DNA from: an uncultured Bacteroidales bacterium
Lineage (GTDB): Bacteria > Bacteroidota > Bacteroidia > Bacteroidales > F082
DNA length: 64,000 nucleotides
Direction of reading: 5' to 3'
Assembly: GCA_905234765.1 (NCBI GenBank)
Contig: CAJOIF010000005.1
Span: 1 to 64,000, forward strand
Below are positions 34,753 through 42,520 of the stretch, piece by piece. The position numbers and the translations under genes were made by a program. Under the pieces are notes generated by a model. The model did not search any database. It was not told the DNA's origin and saw only the letters and a list, made by a program, of their open reading frames with translations. Numbering within the stretch: position 1 is the first letter of the stretch; every line of letters begins with the position of its first letter.

Positions 34753-35605
34753 ATTGTTGTTTTATTGTTTGTTTATCTCTTTTTGACTCGGGACGCGGGA
34801 CTTCGGGACGCGAGTCATTGACCCAACGTCTCGTGTTTCGCAGTCTCGTGTCATTCTTTAACTTTTCTATTCTTCTCAGTTTTTTCTTAAACCGGTTCTG
34901 CTTCACCTCGGGGCGCGTCATGCAGGTGCCGATGCAGTATTTGCTGACCTTGAACGGTCTGATTCTCATGTCAAAAAGCACGTCTTTCAGCAACGAATGG
35001 GCGCGACCGTCCTGTTTCAGTTCCATCACAGCGAGAGGTGCCATCGAGGCGGTATTGCCGCTGCGCAGGTTCTCGAAACGAAGGTTGCAGTCGATGGTGA
35101 GGCGTTCGGTCTTGTCGTAGTTCACCAAGGTGAAACGGTCGAAGATGGTGATGAGATGCGGGCTCAACATTTCCACTGGATAAGGTTGTTTCTCAGCCAG
35201 AAACGCCGCCGCCTCAGGGTTGTCAAGGATATTGGGAATAGGCTCCACCTCAATGCGTTTCTTCTTTGTGCGCCCCTTGTTGTTCTTGTGTTTCACCTCA
35301 CAGAAGGTCAGGTGGGAATCAACGTAGGTACGCACTCGCACCTTGTCGCGCACCAAATGGCGGTCGTGGTGGATAAGATACATCGTCAAGTCAGGCGTGT
35401 CGTAATAGACAGTGCTGTAAGGCGACAAGCGGTTTCCTTCCACCTCCTGGGCATAGTAGGCGTCGCGGATGCGCATAAGGATGCCACGCAGTTGTGTCTC
35501 CGTCACCAAGTATTTGGTGTCGATGCGGTTCATCAGCTTCACGCCGCTCATCTCATCTAACGTGATGGGCTTCATGCCCTGCACTATGCCTAGGATTTCA
35601 TCCAT
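34712..35605 (-). CDS. VTC-domain protein (polyphosphate polymerase-like) with repeat-derived tail
   Basis: A 297-residue protein with the CYTH-like VTC tunnel domain over residues ~15-235: NRIDTKYLVTETQL, STVYYDTPD, VRVRTYVDSHLTFCEVKHKNNKGRTKKKRI, IDCNLRFEN and MELKQDGR. Eukaryotic Vtc4 makes polyphosphate; the bacterial DUF4956-linked group is uncharacterised. The last ~47 residues (NDTRLRNTRRW onward) are encoded by the GC-rich repeat at 34785-34852 and what follows, and do not look like the family, so the original stop was probably lost when the repeat came in. Confidence 0.85.
   Translation of the reverse strand: MDEILGIVQGMKPITLDEMSGVKLMNRIDTKYLVTETQLRGILMRIRDAYYAQEVEGNRLSPYSTVYYDTPDLTMYLIHHDRHLVRDKVRVRTYVDSHLTFCEVKHKNNKGRTKKKRIEVEPIPNILDNPEAAAFLAEKQPYPVEMLSPHLITIFDRFTLVNYDKTERLTIDCNLRFENLRSGNTASMAPLAVMELKQDGRAHSLLKDVLFDMRIRPFKVSKYCIGTCMTRPEVKQNRFKKKLRRIEKLKNDTRLRNTRRWVNDSRPEVPRPESKRDKQTIKQQYEPTTNQPAGLRP
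34785..34852. repeat. GACGCGGGAC-type palindromic repeat, copy 2
   Basis: The left half is itself bounded by GACTCG and CGAGTC (34785-34816), with GGGACGCGGGAC inside; the right half GTCTCGTGTTTCGCAG and TCTCGTGTC resembles copy 1. It lies within the 3' end of the VTC gene and contributes codons to it. Confidence 0.75.
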
Positions 35606-36036
35606 CAGTCTTTGGGCACGTATTCAAAGGTCTTCACCGACTCGAGCTTGCCGTTCGGGTAGTAGTTGAGTTGACGTTTCTTGGAGCCGTCCTCGTTGTA
35701 CTCAAACTTGCGAATGCGCACCACCTTGTCACGGTCGTTGTACTCGATTTCGCGCACCACCTTGGCCGTGATATCACTGTTGTCAGGATATTCGCTCACC
35801 ACACGCCACTTCTGGCCGTAGCTGGCGTATTCAACCTCCTCGATTTTGCGTCCGAGGGCATCGTAGGTCGTCTTGCGGTCGAGGAAGGCGCGTTTGTCGC
35901 CGTTAGGGGTGTTCCATTCCTTCAAGACCATGCCCTTGCGGTTCTCGCGCTTGGTGATGGTAGCATCGGAGACGGCCTGAGCGAAACCGCCAACGCTGAT
36001 GGCCATAAAAGCCAAAACTATCACTAATCTTCTCAT
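35605..36036 (-). CDS. Secreted protein of unknown function with YD/MORN-like strands
   Basis: A 143-residue protein with a signal peptide (MRRLVIVLAFMAISVGGFAQ). The body has repeated polar beta hairpins of the kind Y(D/N)xxGxxxxxxxY (TTYDALGRKIEEVEYA, FEYNEDGSKKRQLNYYPNGK), similar to YD or toxin-wall-type repeats but too few for a firm match. Its stop shares a base with the VTC start (TGATG), so the two are coupled. Confidence 0.7.
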   Translation of the reverse strand: MRRLVIVLAFMAISVGGFAQAVSDATITKRENRKGMVLKEWNTPNGDKRAFLDRKTTYDALGRKIEEVEYASYGQKWRVVSEYPDNSDITAKVVREIEYNDRDKVVRIRKFEYNEDGSKKRQLNYYPNGKLESVKTFEYVPKD

Positions 36037-36046
36037 ATTCTGTAAA

Positions 36047-36769
36047 TTATAAGTTTATTCTTATCACAAAAGGATCCAGTTCACAAATCTGTCCAGCTTC
36101 GGTCACGGTGACGGTCTGAAACAGCAGCGAAGGGTACTCATCGGCATCTTCGGTCACTGTGAAAAGCTCATAATCACCTGGCTGCAGCTTCTGGAACGCA
36201 AATTTTCCGTCGACACCCGTGCGGACATCGTCAAAATAGAGTTCGTCGCCCGCCTTGCGAATATAAACACGATGCTCATAGGCCGGCCCTTCGTCATAAT
36301 AATGCCAAACGCCGTCTTCCTTGATATAATAGGCAGCCATTACCTGTCCCTTTACAATCGAAGTGCCATAGGCCTTACCGTCATGGATATAAATCGTTGG
36401 CACCTCGGCCACTTCACCGCGCTGCAGCTCCACCGTCTCTTTCACGGCCACCTTTTCGCCCGAAGGCAAGATGGAATAGGAAAACACCGTGTAATTGCCA
36501 GGCAAAAGATACTCAAAGCGATACATACCGTCTGGACCCGTTTCTACATCGTCGTCGTAGTAGGTCTCGTCACCATAAATGATGAAGACGTCCGTCTTGA
36601 CTGCCTCCATCGTGTCGGGCGTCAGGGTGAAGTCGTTGTCGGGATGATGCACCAATTTCACGAAGCCCTGCACCGTACCCGTGCCGCCTTCGCCCGGACC
36701 TTTGTTACAGGAAGGCATGATCAAGGTCAAGGCGAGCAGTGCCATCAAAAATCTTGTCATTCTATTCAT
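36047..36769 (-). CDS. Lipoprotein with two carboxypeptidase-regulatory-like beta domains
   Basis: A 240-residue predicted lipoprotein starting at 36769 (MNRMTRFLMALLALTLIMPSC, lipobox ending at Cys21); an upstream in-frame ATG would add 16 residues and a start 9 bases inside is possible. Two transthyretin/CarboxypepD_reg-like units are visible (TGPDGMYRFEYLLPGNYTVFSY and TGVDGKFAFQKLQPGDYELFTV). It is the first gene of the five-gene operon with the VTC, DUF4956 and DUF2490 proteins and may be its surface or periplasmic partner. Confidence 0.72.
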   Translation of the reverse strand: MNRMTRFLMALLALTLIMPSCNKGPGEGGTGTVQGFVKLVHHPDNDFTLTPDTMEAVKTDVFIIYGDETYYDDDVETGPDGMYRFEYLLPGNYTVFSYSILPSGEKVAVKETVELQRGEVAEVPTIYIHDGKAYGTSIVKGQVMAAYYIKEDGVWHYYDEGPAYEHRVYIRKAGDELYFDDVRTGVDGKFAFQKLQPGDYELFTVTEDADEYPSLLFQTVTVTEAGQICELDPFVIRINL

Positions 36770-36897
36770 TTCGTTGAGATTAAAGGTTGCAAAGATAAAG
36801 ATTATCAAGATAACCAACGGAAAAACTTTTACAATTATGGTGCCACTATTGCAAAAACAGGTTTACTAAAAGTGTTTTTATGGCTGTAGAAGGCATG

Positions 36898-37335
36898 TCA
36901 TAATTCGAAGTCGCTTATGTTAGCGCAGGCCTTTTTCATCACTTCCACGCAGGTCTGCACATCCGTTTCGGGAATACCCGCCAACGCCTCATTCATCGTA
37001 TCGATGGCGAGTTGCTTGGTGGAATCCTTCAGTGCCATGCCCTTTTCGGTCACAACGATTTTGTTCACCCTACGGTCCTCCTTGGACACAGAGCGCGTCA
37101 CCAATCCTTTTCTCTCCAAGTTGTCGATGAACTGTGTCACCGAGTTCTTGTCCTTTTGGATGATAAAAGCAATGGACTGCTGGGTGAGCGTGCCTTCGTT
37201 CCACAACGTATCCATGACCAGGTATTGCTCCGCCGTCAGGTTGACGCCGTTCTTCTTGAACACTTCGGCGAGGTGTTTCTTGAGCCTGCAATTCAGGATA
37301 TTGACATAAACGCCGGCTTGTTTTACAAGTATCAT
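36898..37335 (-). CDS. MarR-family transcriptional regulator
   Basis: A 145-residue winged-helix repressor-type protein: dimerisation helices at both ends, recognition region TQQSIAFIIQKDKNSVTQFIDNLERKG and wing VSKEDRRVNKIVVTEKG with the conserved DRR-type motif. MarR proteins usually respond to small aromatic or lipid ligands and control neighbouring genes. The adjacent alpha-oxoamine synthase gene is in the same orientation, 114 bases upstream behind a terminator, so the target is not obvious. Confidence 0.88.
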   Translation of the reverse strand: MILVKQAGVYVNILNCRLKKHLAEVFKKNGVNLTAEQYLVMDTLWNEGTLTQQSIAFIIQKDKNSVTQFIDNLERKGLVTRSVSKEDRRVNKIVVTEKGMALKDSTKQLAIDTMNEALAGIPETDVQTCVEVMKKACANISDFEL

Positions 37336-37407
37336 ATTATCACATTTTTTGGATTATCTCAATCTTTGACAGTGCAATAATACGAATAATTTTTGAAAAT
37401 ACAAAAA

Positions 37408-37431
37408 AAAGCGACGCGAAAGCGTCGCTTT
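37408..37431 (-). terminator. Terminator of the alpha-oxoamine synthase gene
   Basis: AAAGCGACGC and GCGTCGCTTT form a perfect 10-bp stem with the GAAA tetraloop. On the minus strand it is followed by a run of T. Confidence 0.88.
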
Positions 37432-37449
37432 ATCTTATCATTACATAAA

Positions 37450-38709
37450 TTACTCAATCCTCATGTTCGGCACTTCTGTACCATCGTAGTAGCCCTTGTC
37501 GAGCTTCTGCCTCACCTCGGCGAAGGCGTTCAGCGTGTAGTTCACGTCGTCCATGGTGTGGGCAGCCGTCGGGATGATGCGGAAGATGATCATGCCCTTG
37601 GGGATGACGGGATAGGTGATGACCGAGCAGAAAATCTTGTAGTTCTCGCGCAGGTCCATGGCGATGTTGGTGGCCTGCACCACGTCGCCTTGCACGTGCA
37701 CCGGCGTCACGCAAGCCTCGGCGGGACCGATGTCGAAACCAAGGTCGCGAAAGCCTTTCTGCAAGGCGCGGGTCACCGTCCAAAGCTGTTTACGAAGGGC
37801 GTCACCTTCAGCGCTGCGGATGATTTCCAAACGTTTCTCGCAGCCTTCCACGATGGCCAACGGCAGGCTCTTGGCATACATCTGCGAACGCATGTTATAG
37901 CGCAGATACTCGATGACATACTTCGGACCAGCCACGAAACCGCCAATAATGGCCATGGCCTTGGCGTATGCTCCGATGTAGATGTCGATGTCATCCATCA
38001 CGCCGAAATGCTCGGAGGTGCCACGACCCGTGGGACCCATCACGCCGAAGCCGTGAGCATCGTCAATGAGAATACGGAAACTGTATTTCTTCTTCAAGGC
38101 TACGATGCCAGCGAGGTCGCCCAAAGCGCCCGTCATGCCGTAAACGCCCTCAGTGATGACGAGGATACCGCCACCTGTCTTGGCCACCACCTCGGTAGCG
38201 ACTTTCAGTTTCTTCTCCAAGTCGGCCATGTCGTTGTGGCGGTATTTGTATTTGTTGCCGATGTGCAGGCGGATACCGTCCAAGAGGCAAGCGTGGGCTT
38301 CGTTGTCGTAAACGATGACATCGTGCGGGTTGGTCAGCGTGTCGATGGTCGACACGATGCCCTGATAGCCAAAATTGAACAGATAAGCGGCTTCCTTCTT
38401 CTCGAAGTCGGCCAACTCATGCTCGAAATGCTCATGCATACGGGTGTGACCCGTCATCATACGGGCACCCATGGGAGCGGCGAGTCCGTATTTGGCGGCG
38501 GCTTCGGCATCCACACGACGAATCTCGGGGTGGTTGGCCAAGCCCAAATAGTTGTTCAAGCTCCAGCAGAGCACTTCCCTGCCGTCAAAAACCATGCGCG
38601 GTCCCAGCTCACCTTCCAAACGAGGGAATGCGAAATAACCGTCGGCGCGTTCGCGGTACTGCCCAATCGGGCCTCCGGAATCCTTTGATATTCTTTCGAA
38701 AATGTCCAT
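37450..38709 (-). CDS. Alpha-oxoamine synthase family PLP enzyme
   Basis: A 419-residue fold-type I enzyme of the KBL/BioF/serine palmitoyltransferase family, which joins an amino acid to an acyl-CoA with loss of CO2 or a CoA. Visible are SLNNYLGLANHPE, the substrate loop NFGYQG, the PLP Asp in LIDDAHGFG and the PLP Lys in GAYAKAMAIIGG. Bacteroidota use such an enzyme (Spt) to begin sphingolipid synthesis; the SDR transcribed away from it could be the ketoreductase of that route. KBL activity is an alternative. A promoter with -33 TTG and 19-base spacing lies upstream. Confidence 0.82.
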   Translation of the reverse strand: MDIFERISKDSGGPIGQYRERADGYFAFPRLEGELGPRMVFDGREVLCWSLNNYLGLANHPEIRRVDAEAAAKYGLAAPMGARMMTGHTRMHEHFEHELADFEKKEAAYLFNFGYQGIVSTIDTLTNPHDVIVYDNEAHACLLDGIRLHIGNKYKYRHNDMADLEKKLKVATEVVAKTGGGILVITEGVYGMTGALGDLAGIVALKKKYSFRILIDDAHGFGVMGPTGRGTSEHFGVMDDIDIYIGAYAKAMAIIGGFVAGPKYVIEYLRYNMRSQMYAKSLPLAIVEGCEKRLEIIRSAEGDALRKQLWTVTRALQKGFRDLGFDIGPAEACVTPVHVQGDVVQATNIAMDLRENYKIFCSVITYPVIPKGMIIFRIIPTAAHTMDDVNYTLNAFAEVRQKLDKGYYDGTEVPNMRIE

Positions 38710-38754
38710 CTGTATTAATTTGTAGTTGTTTAATTATTCAGTTGTTCAGTTAAG

Positions 38755-38790
38755 GTCCCTGAGCCCTGAGCTCGTCGAAGGGTCGAAGGG
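38755..38790. repeat. CCTGAGC...GTCGAAGG repeat
   Basis: GTCCCTGAGCCCTGAGCTCG followed by TCGAAGGG resembles the CCTGAGCTTGTCGAAGG word that I know as a dispersed repeat in many bacterial genomes. Here it is in the leader of the alpha-oxoamine synthase gene. Confidence 0.6.
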
Positions 38791-38798
38791 CCGACCAT

Positions 38799-38874
38799 AC
38801 ATCAGGGATTTGCAAGGCACAAAATTAGTAAATATATTGATTATCCCAACATGAAGGAATTATTTTTATCTTTG
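38799..38874. promoter_or_regulatory. Divergent promoters between the oxoamine synthase and SDR genes
   Basis: Minus strand: -33 TTG, 19 bases, -7 TAATTTTG (box at 38820-38827), a good Bacteroidota match. Plus strand: -7 TATCTTTG at 38867-38874 for the SDR gene. Both leaders are long (over 100 bases) and each carries a palindromic repeat. Confidence 0.6.
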
Positions 38875-38891
38875 CGGGCGTTTTCGGTTAA

Positions 38892-38995
38892 TGGCCTTCT
38901 ATGTCATTCCGAGGATTTTGAAGGCATAGATACAATCACCTTTCAGGTTCGGTATGACATGCCTTCAAAATCTGAAGTGAATCTATAGAAGGCCA
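38892..38995. repeat. 104-bp double palindrome
   Basis: Outer arms TGGCCTTCTAT and ATAGAAGGCCA (11 bp) and inner arms GATTTTGAAGGCAT and ATGCCTTCAAAATC (14 bp) are both perfect, around a 31-base centre. It contains TGTCATTCCGA and GAAGTGAATCTAT, reminiscent of a widespread dispersed repeat. It lies in the SDR leader and could be a small non-autonomous element. Confidence 0.8.
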
Positions 38996-39014
38996 ACCAC
39001 AAACATGATAAACA

Positions 39015-39806
39015 ATGCTAAACCTAAAAAACAAAACAGCACTCATCACTGGCGCAGGCACAGGCATCGGGCAGAGCATCGCGCTACACATGGCACAGGA
39101 AGGCTGCCACCTCGTCCTCACAGGCCTCGGCATCGACGACCTCAACAAGACCAAAGAAATGTGCGAGCAATACGGCGTGAAGGCTTGGGCCACCGAGACC
39201 CAACTCGACGACTACGCCTCCATTGACAGGCTCTACGACTACGTGATGGAACAAGGCCTGAGCATCGACCTCTTTGTGCTCAACGCGGGCATCTCGCAAC
39301 GCGAGAAAGCCCTCGACACCGACATCAGCGTGGACGAAAAAATCCTGAAAGTCGACTTCCTCAGCGGGGTATATCTCGTCAAGAAGTTCAAGGAGATGAT
39401 TCTTTCCAAAGAGCATGTGCAGTTCAGCGTGACCACTTCCCTATCGGGCCTGTTCGGCTTTCCTCTGCGCTCGGCCTATTGCGCCGCAAAACACGCTCTG
39501 TTCGGGTTCTACGAGTCGCTGGAGCTGGAATACGACAACATTGGTGTGACCTTCCTCATCCCTGGACGCATCAACACACAAATCAGCAAAAGCGCCCTGC
39601 ACGGCGATGGCACCGCCCACGCCAAGATGGACGCCGGACAAGCCAACGGCCTCGACGTGGACAAGTGCGGTGCCATCGCCGTCCGTGCCATCAAGCGACA
39701 GAAACACCGCAAACTCATCGGGCGCAAGGAACTGCTGATGGCGTATATTCATAAATACTGGTTAGGACTATATTACAAACTTTCAAGAAAAATATCGGCT
39801 ACATAA
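39015..39806 (+). CDS. Short-chain dehydrogenase/reductase
   Basis: A 263-residue classical SDR: cofactor motif TGAGTGIGQSIA, NAGISQ (NAG motif), and active site Tyr/Lys in YCAAKHALFGF with upstream Ser in TTSLSGLFGFP. It is probably NADP(H)-linked because no acidic residue ends strand 2. The divergent alpha-oxoamine synthase raises the possibility of a 3-ketosphinganine-reductase-like role, but this is inference. Three bases after its stop the three-hairpin element begins. Confidence 0.85.
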   Translation: MLNLKNKTALITGAGTGIGQSIALHMAQEGCHLVLTGLGIDDLNKTKEMCEQYGVKAWATETQLDDYASIDRLYDYVMEQGLSIDLFVLNAGISQREKALDTDISVDEKILKVDFLSGVYLVKKFKEMILSKEHVQFSVTTSLSGLFGFPLRSAYCAAKHALFGFYESLELEYDNIGVTFLIPGRINTQISKSALHGDGTAHAKMDAGQANGLDVDKCGAIAVRAIKRQKHRKLIGRKELLMAYIHKYWLGLYYKLSRKISAT

Positions 39807-39808
39807 CA

Positions 39809-39938
39809 GAGATTCCCCTGCGGGGAATGGAGTAACGACATGTTTTTTTGCGGCGGCTTGAGGAATTGACAAGCCAGAAGGTGTCTGAAGCCGCCGCTTT
39901 AATAATAGCGACCAAACTCCATTCCCGAAGGGAATCTC
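39809..39938 (+). other. Three-hairpin intergenic element, copy A
   Basis: Hairpin 1 is ATTCCCC-TGC-GGGGAAT. After a T-run, hairpin 2 has perfect 10-bp arms GCGGCGGCTT (39850-39859) and AAGCCGCCGC (39888-39897). Hairpin 3 is ATTCCC-GAA-GGGAAT. The outer hairpins are also complementary to each other over ~23 bases, so a long outer stem is an alternative. It ends 21 bases before the VOC start codon. Copy B at 59892 has the same order, spacing and length. Confidence 0.75.
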
Positions 39939-39959
39939 CCTTCAAACACACAAACAACC

Positions 39960-41030
39960 ATGAACAAGAAAATCATCTGCGGCATACAGCAAGTGGGCAT
40001 CGGAGTCAACGACTTCGTGGAGGCCTGGAAATGGTACTACGACCACTTCGGCTATGAAATCAAAATCGTCGACGACGAAGGCGTGGCGGAGCGCATGCTC
40101 CCCTACACGGGTGGCAAGCCCCAACCACGTCGTTCGGGTATCGCCGTCAACATCCGAGGTGGCGGCGGCTTCGAAATCTGGCAACCCAAAGGCCGTAAAC
40201 TCAACTACCTGAAAGAGCCTGTCAAACTGGGCGACCTGGGCATCCTCGTCGCCAAAATCAAGACGGCAGACATCGAGACGGCCTACAACACCTATATTAA
40301 TAAAGGTGTCAATGTCATCAGCGAAATCACAACCTCGCCAACGGGACAAAAGGAGTTCTTCATGAAAGACCCCTACGGCAACCTGTTCCAACTTGAGCAG
40401 GACAATTACGTCTTCATCGACGACAAACGGCTGCTGACCGGCGGTGCCAACGGTGTCATCATCGGCGTCAGCGACATCAACCGTTCCCTTCCCTTCTATA
40501 CCCGACTTTTGGACTACGACAAGGTAGTGTTCGACCAGACTGGAGTCTTTGAAGACTTGAAATGTCTCCCTGGAGGCGAAAAGCCTGTCCGCCGTGTCGT
40601 CCTCGAACGTTCCAAGCCCATCGAAGGGCCTTTGAGCCGTATCATGGGCACCTCTCACCTCGAACTCATCCAAAGCGTTGATGCCCCAGGCAAAAAACTT
40701 TACGAAGGACGCTTTTGGGGTGACCCAGGCTTCATCCACCTCTGTTTCGATGTGCGCAACATGGATGCTGTCCAAGTGCAAGCCGAAGCCATGGGGCATC
40801 CTTTCGTATGCGACAGCGGCGTTGACTTCGACATGGGCGATGCCAACGGACATTTCACCTACGTCGAAGACCCCGACGGCACCCTTATCGAGTTCGTCGA
40901 GACCTTCAAAATCCCCATTGCGAAGAAACTGGGGCTTTACCTCAACCTCGCCAACAAGGACGACCACAAACCCTTGGGAATCCTGAAACTCCTAAAGTTT
41001 GCGAAAGTCAAAAAAGAGAGCATCAAATGA
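39960..41030 (+). CDS. Two-domain VOC-family protein
   Basis: A 356-residue protein with two or more vicinal-oxygen-chelate modules. Domain 1 (about 5-150) runs from GIQQVGIGVNDFVEAWKWYY to EFFMKDPYGNLFQLEQ; domain 2 (about 160-320) from IIGVSDINRSLPFYTRLL to YVEDPDGTLIEFVE. The repeated His/Glu metal-ligand pattern suggests a metal-dependent lyase, epimerase or dioxygenase; the substrate is unknown. It is preceded by copy A of the three-hairpin element and ended by a strong terminator, so it may be its own transcript. Confidence 0.82.
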   Translation: MNKKIICGIQQVGIGVNDFVEAWKWYYDHFGYEIKIVDDEGVAERMLPYTGGKPQPRRSGIAVNIRGGGGFEIWQPKGRKLNYLKEPVKLGDLGILVAKIKTADIETAYNTYINKGVNVISEITTSPTGQKEFFMKDPYGNLFQLEQDNYVFIDDKRLLTGGANGVIIGVSDINRSLPFYTRLLDYDKVVFDQTGVFEDLKCLPGGEKPVRRVVLERSKPIEGPLSRIMGTSHLELIQSVDAPGKKLYEGRFWGDPGFIHLCFDVRNMDAVQVQAEAMGHPFVCDSGVDFDMGDANGHFTYVEDPDGTLIEFVETFKIPIAKKLGLYLNLANKDDHKPLGILKLLKFAKVKKESIK

Positions 41031-41059
41031 AAAATGCCGGCCCGAGGGTCGGCATTTTT
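41030..41059. terminator. Terminator after the VOC gene, bidirectional
   Basis: AAAAATGCCG and CGGCATTTTT form a perfect 10-bp stem; an inner CCC-GAG-GG part extends it. Flanking A and T runs allow use on both strands, ending the convergent ompH transcript too. Confidence 0.88.
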
Positions 41060-41077
41060 CATTTGCATATGTGAGTC

Positions 41078-41593
41078 TTACTTGATACCCAACTTGGCCT
41101 TCACGTCCTTAGTGCAGTCAACTGCATCCGTGCCCACATAGACCATGGTGCCCGTAGCCATATCAAGGATATATGTGTAACCTTTATCCTTGCCCACAGC
41201 GTTGATGGCATTCTGAATCTTGTCGAGGATCGGCTTCAGAAGCTCGGCACGTTTGTTCTCAAACTCGCCTTCGGCATTCGCTTGGAATTGTTGGATACGA
41301 TTCTGAATATCAATGATTTCCTTCTCCTTCGATTGCTTCACCAGATTAGACATGGTGGCTTGATTGGCCTCGTAATCCTGCATCTTTGTCTGGTATTCCT
41401 TGGCCATAGTCTCAAGCTGGCTCTGCAGTTCACCATAGTACTTCTCCAAAGCCTTTTCGGCAGTGACTTTTTCAGGCATAGCATCAAGAACGTCAGCCGT
41501 GTTGACGTGCGCGATCTTCACTTGGGCTTGGGCCATTCCGCTCATCACAAAGAGGGCAACACCCAGAAACAAAACTTTAAATACTCTTTTCAT
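41078..41593 (-). CDS. OmpH/Skp-family periplasmic chaperone (second copy)
   Basis: A 171-residue protein starting at 41593, where MKRVFKVLFLGVALFVMSGM forms a signal peptide; an upstream in-frame start is rejected. VKIAHVNTADVLDAMPEK starts the Skp body strand, a long coiled coil follows (about 50-125), and the C-terminal strand is YTYILDMATGTMVYVG. Skp trimers hold unfolded outer-membrane proteins. It is the last gene in the bamA-ompH-ompH series. Confidence 0.9.
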   Translation of the reverse strand: MKRVFKVLFLGVALFVMSGMAQAQVKIAHVNTADVLDAMPEKVTAEKALEKYYGELQSQLETMAKEYQTKMQDYEANQATMSNLVKQSKEKEIIDIQNRIQQFQANAEGEFENKRAELLKPILDKIQNAINAVGKDKGYTYILDMATGTMVYVGTDAVDCTKDVKAKLGIK

Positions 41594-41681
41594 TTTATTG
41601 ATTTTTAATAATTTAACTATCAAAACCCTTTACATTGAATTGGCAAAGATACGAATTATTTGATTTCAGCTATCAAACCCA

Positions 41682-42392
41682 TCATTTTTTCCCTGATTTT
41701 GACTTGCCGCCACCTGTCGAGCCTTTGCCACTATTACCGCTGTTACCCGTCTTGTTGCCACCATTATTATTGGTATTGCTGCTGCCCACCTTGGTGCCGC
41801 CACTGCTGACACCAGCATTATTGGCACGACGACGGTCTTCGCGGCGCACGGTCTGCATGACATTGCCAAGCTGGTCCAGAACTTCATCGCTGATGTCGTT
41901 CTTGTCGCTTGCATAAAGAATGGAAGTGCCAGAGGCCAGGTCAAAGATGAAACCGTAGTTTTTGGTTTGAGCCACTTCCTGCATGGCCGTGTAGATTTTC
42001 TCCTGGATAGGCTGAATCAATTCGGTGCGCTTCTGAAACAGCTGACCTTCCGAGCCGAAATACTGCATCTGAAGGTTCTTGGCTTCCTGTTCCTTGTTGA
42101 CGATGGCTTGCTCGCGGGCACGTTTCTGGTCTTCAGAAAGCAGCAGCATCTCGGTCTGGTATTTGTTATACATCTCCGCAACCTTGTCGTAGATGGCCTT
42201 CACTTCCCTTTGCCACTTCTCCGACATGGCGTCAAGTTCCTCCTGTGCATCAGCATATTCTGGGATATTGGACATAATGTATTCCGAATCAACATAGGCA
42301 AGTTTTTGCGAACCGCCGATAAGCTGGGCTTGGGCTGCCGTCATGCCGCACAACAAAGCAGCAGTCATGGCTAAAGTTTTCAATGTTTTCAT
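41682..42392 (-). CDS. OmpH/Skp-family periplasmic chaperone with Gly/Asn-rich tail
   Basis: A 236-residue protein with signal peptide (MKTLKTLAMTAALLCGMTAAQAQ), Skp body (KLAYVDSEYIMSNIPEY), coiled coil (about 50-125) and the end strand YGFIFDLASGTSILYAS. The last ~50 residues form a low-complexity Gly/Ser/Asn/Lys tail not found in the neighbouring paralogue. It lies between bamA and the second ompH, as in many Bacteroidales. Confidence 0.9.
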   Translation of the reverse strand: MKTLKTLAMTAALLCGMTAAQAQLIGGSQKLAYVDSEYIMSNIPEYADAQEELDAMSEKWQREVKAIYDKVAEMYNKYQTEMLLLSEDQKRAREQAIVNKEQEAKNLQMQYFGSEGQLFQKRTELIQPIQEKIYTAMQEVAQTKNYGFIFDLASGTSILYASDKNDISDEVLDQLGNVMQTVRREDRRRANNAGVSSGGTKVGSSNTNNNGGNKTGNSGNSGKGSTGGGKSKSGKK

Positions 42393-42443
42393 ATTTTTCT
42401 GATTTGTTTATTCTTCGTTTATCAATAATCGTTCCATTTTTTT

Positions 42444-42475
42444 GACGCGGGACGCGGGACTGTGAGACGCGGGAC
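42444..42475. repeat. GACGCGGGAC-type repeat, copy 3 (short)
   Basis: GACGCGGGACGCGGGAC, then TGTGAGACGCGGGAC, follows a T-run in the bamA-ompH gap. It looks like the left half of the longer copies at 20970 and 34785. An AT-rich stretch of imperfect ATTC-type repeats follows to 42520. Confidence 0.7.
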
Positions 42476-42520
42476 TAATTCTACATTTTACATTCTAAAT
42501 TCTGCATTCATCATTCCGCA

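Noticed and set aside
36770..36897. Small gene in the gap upstream of the lipoprotein operon
   Set aside because: The open frames are short, AT-rich and lack a plausible start; the gap more likely holds divergent or convergent control sites.
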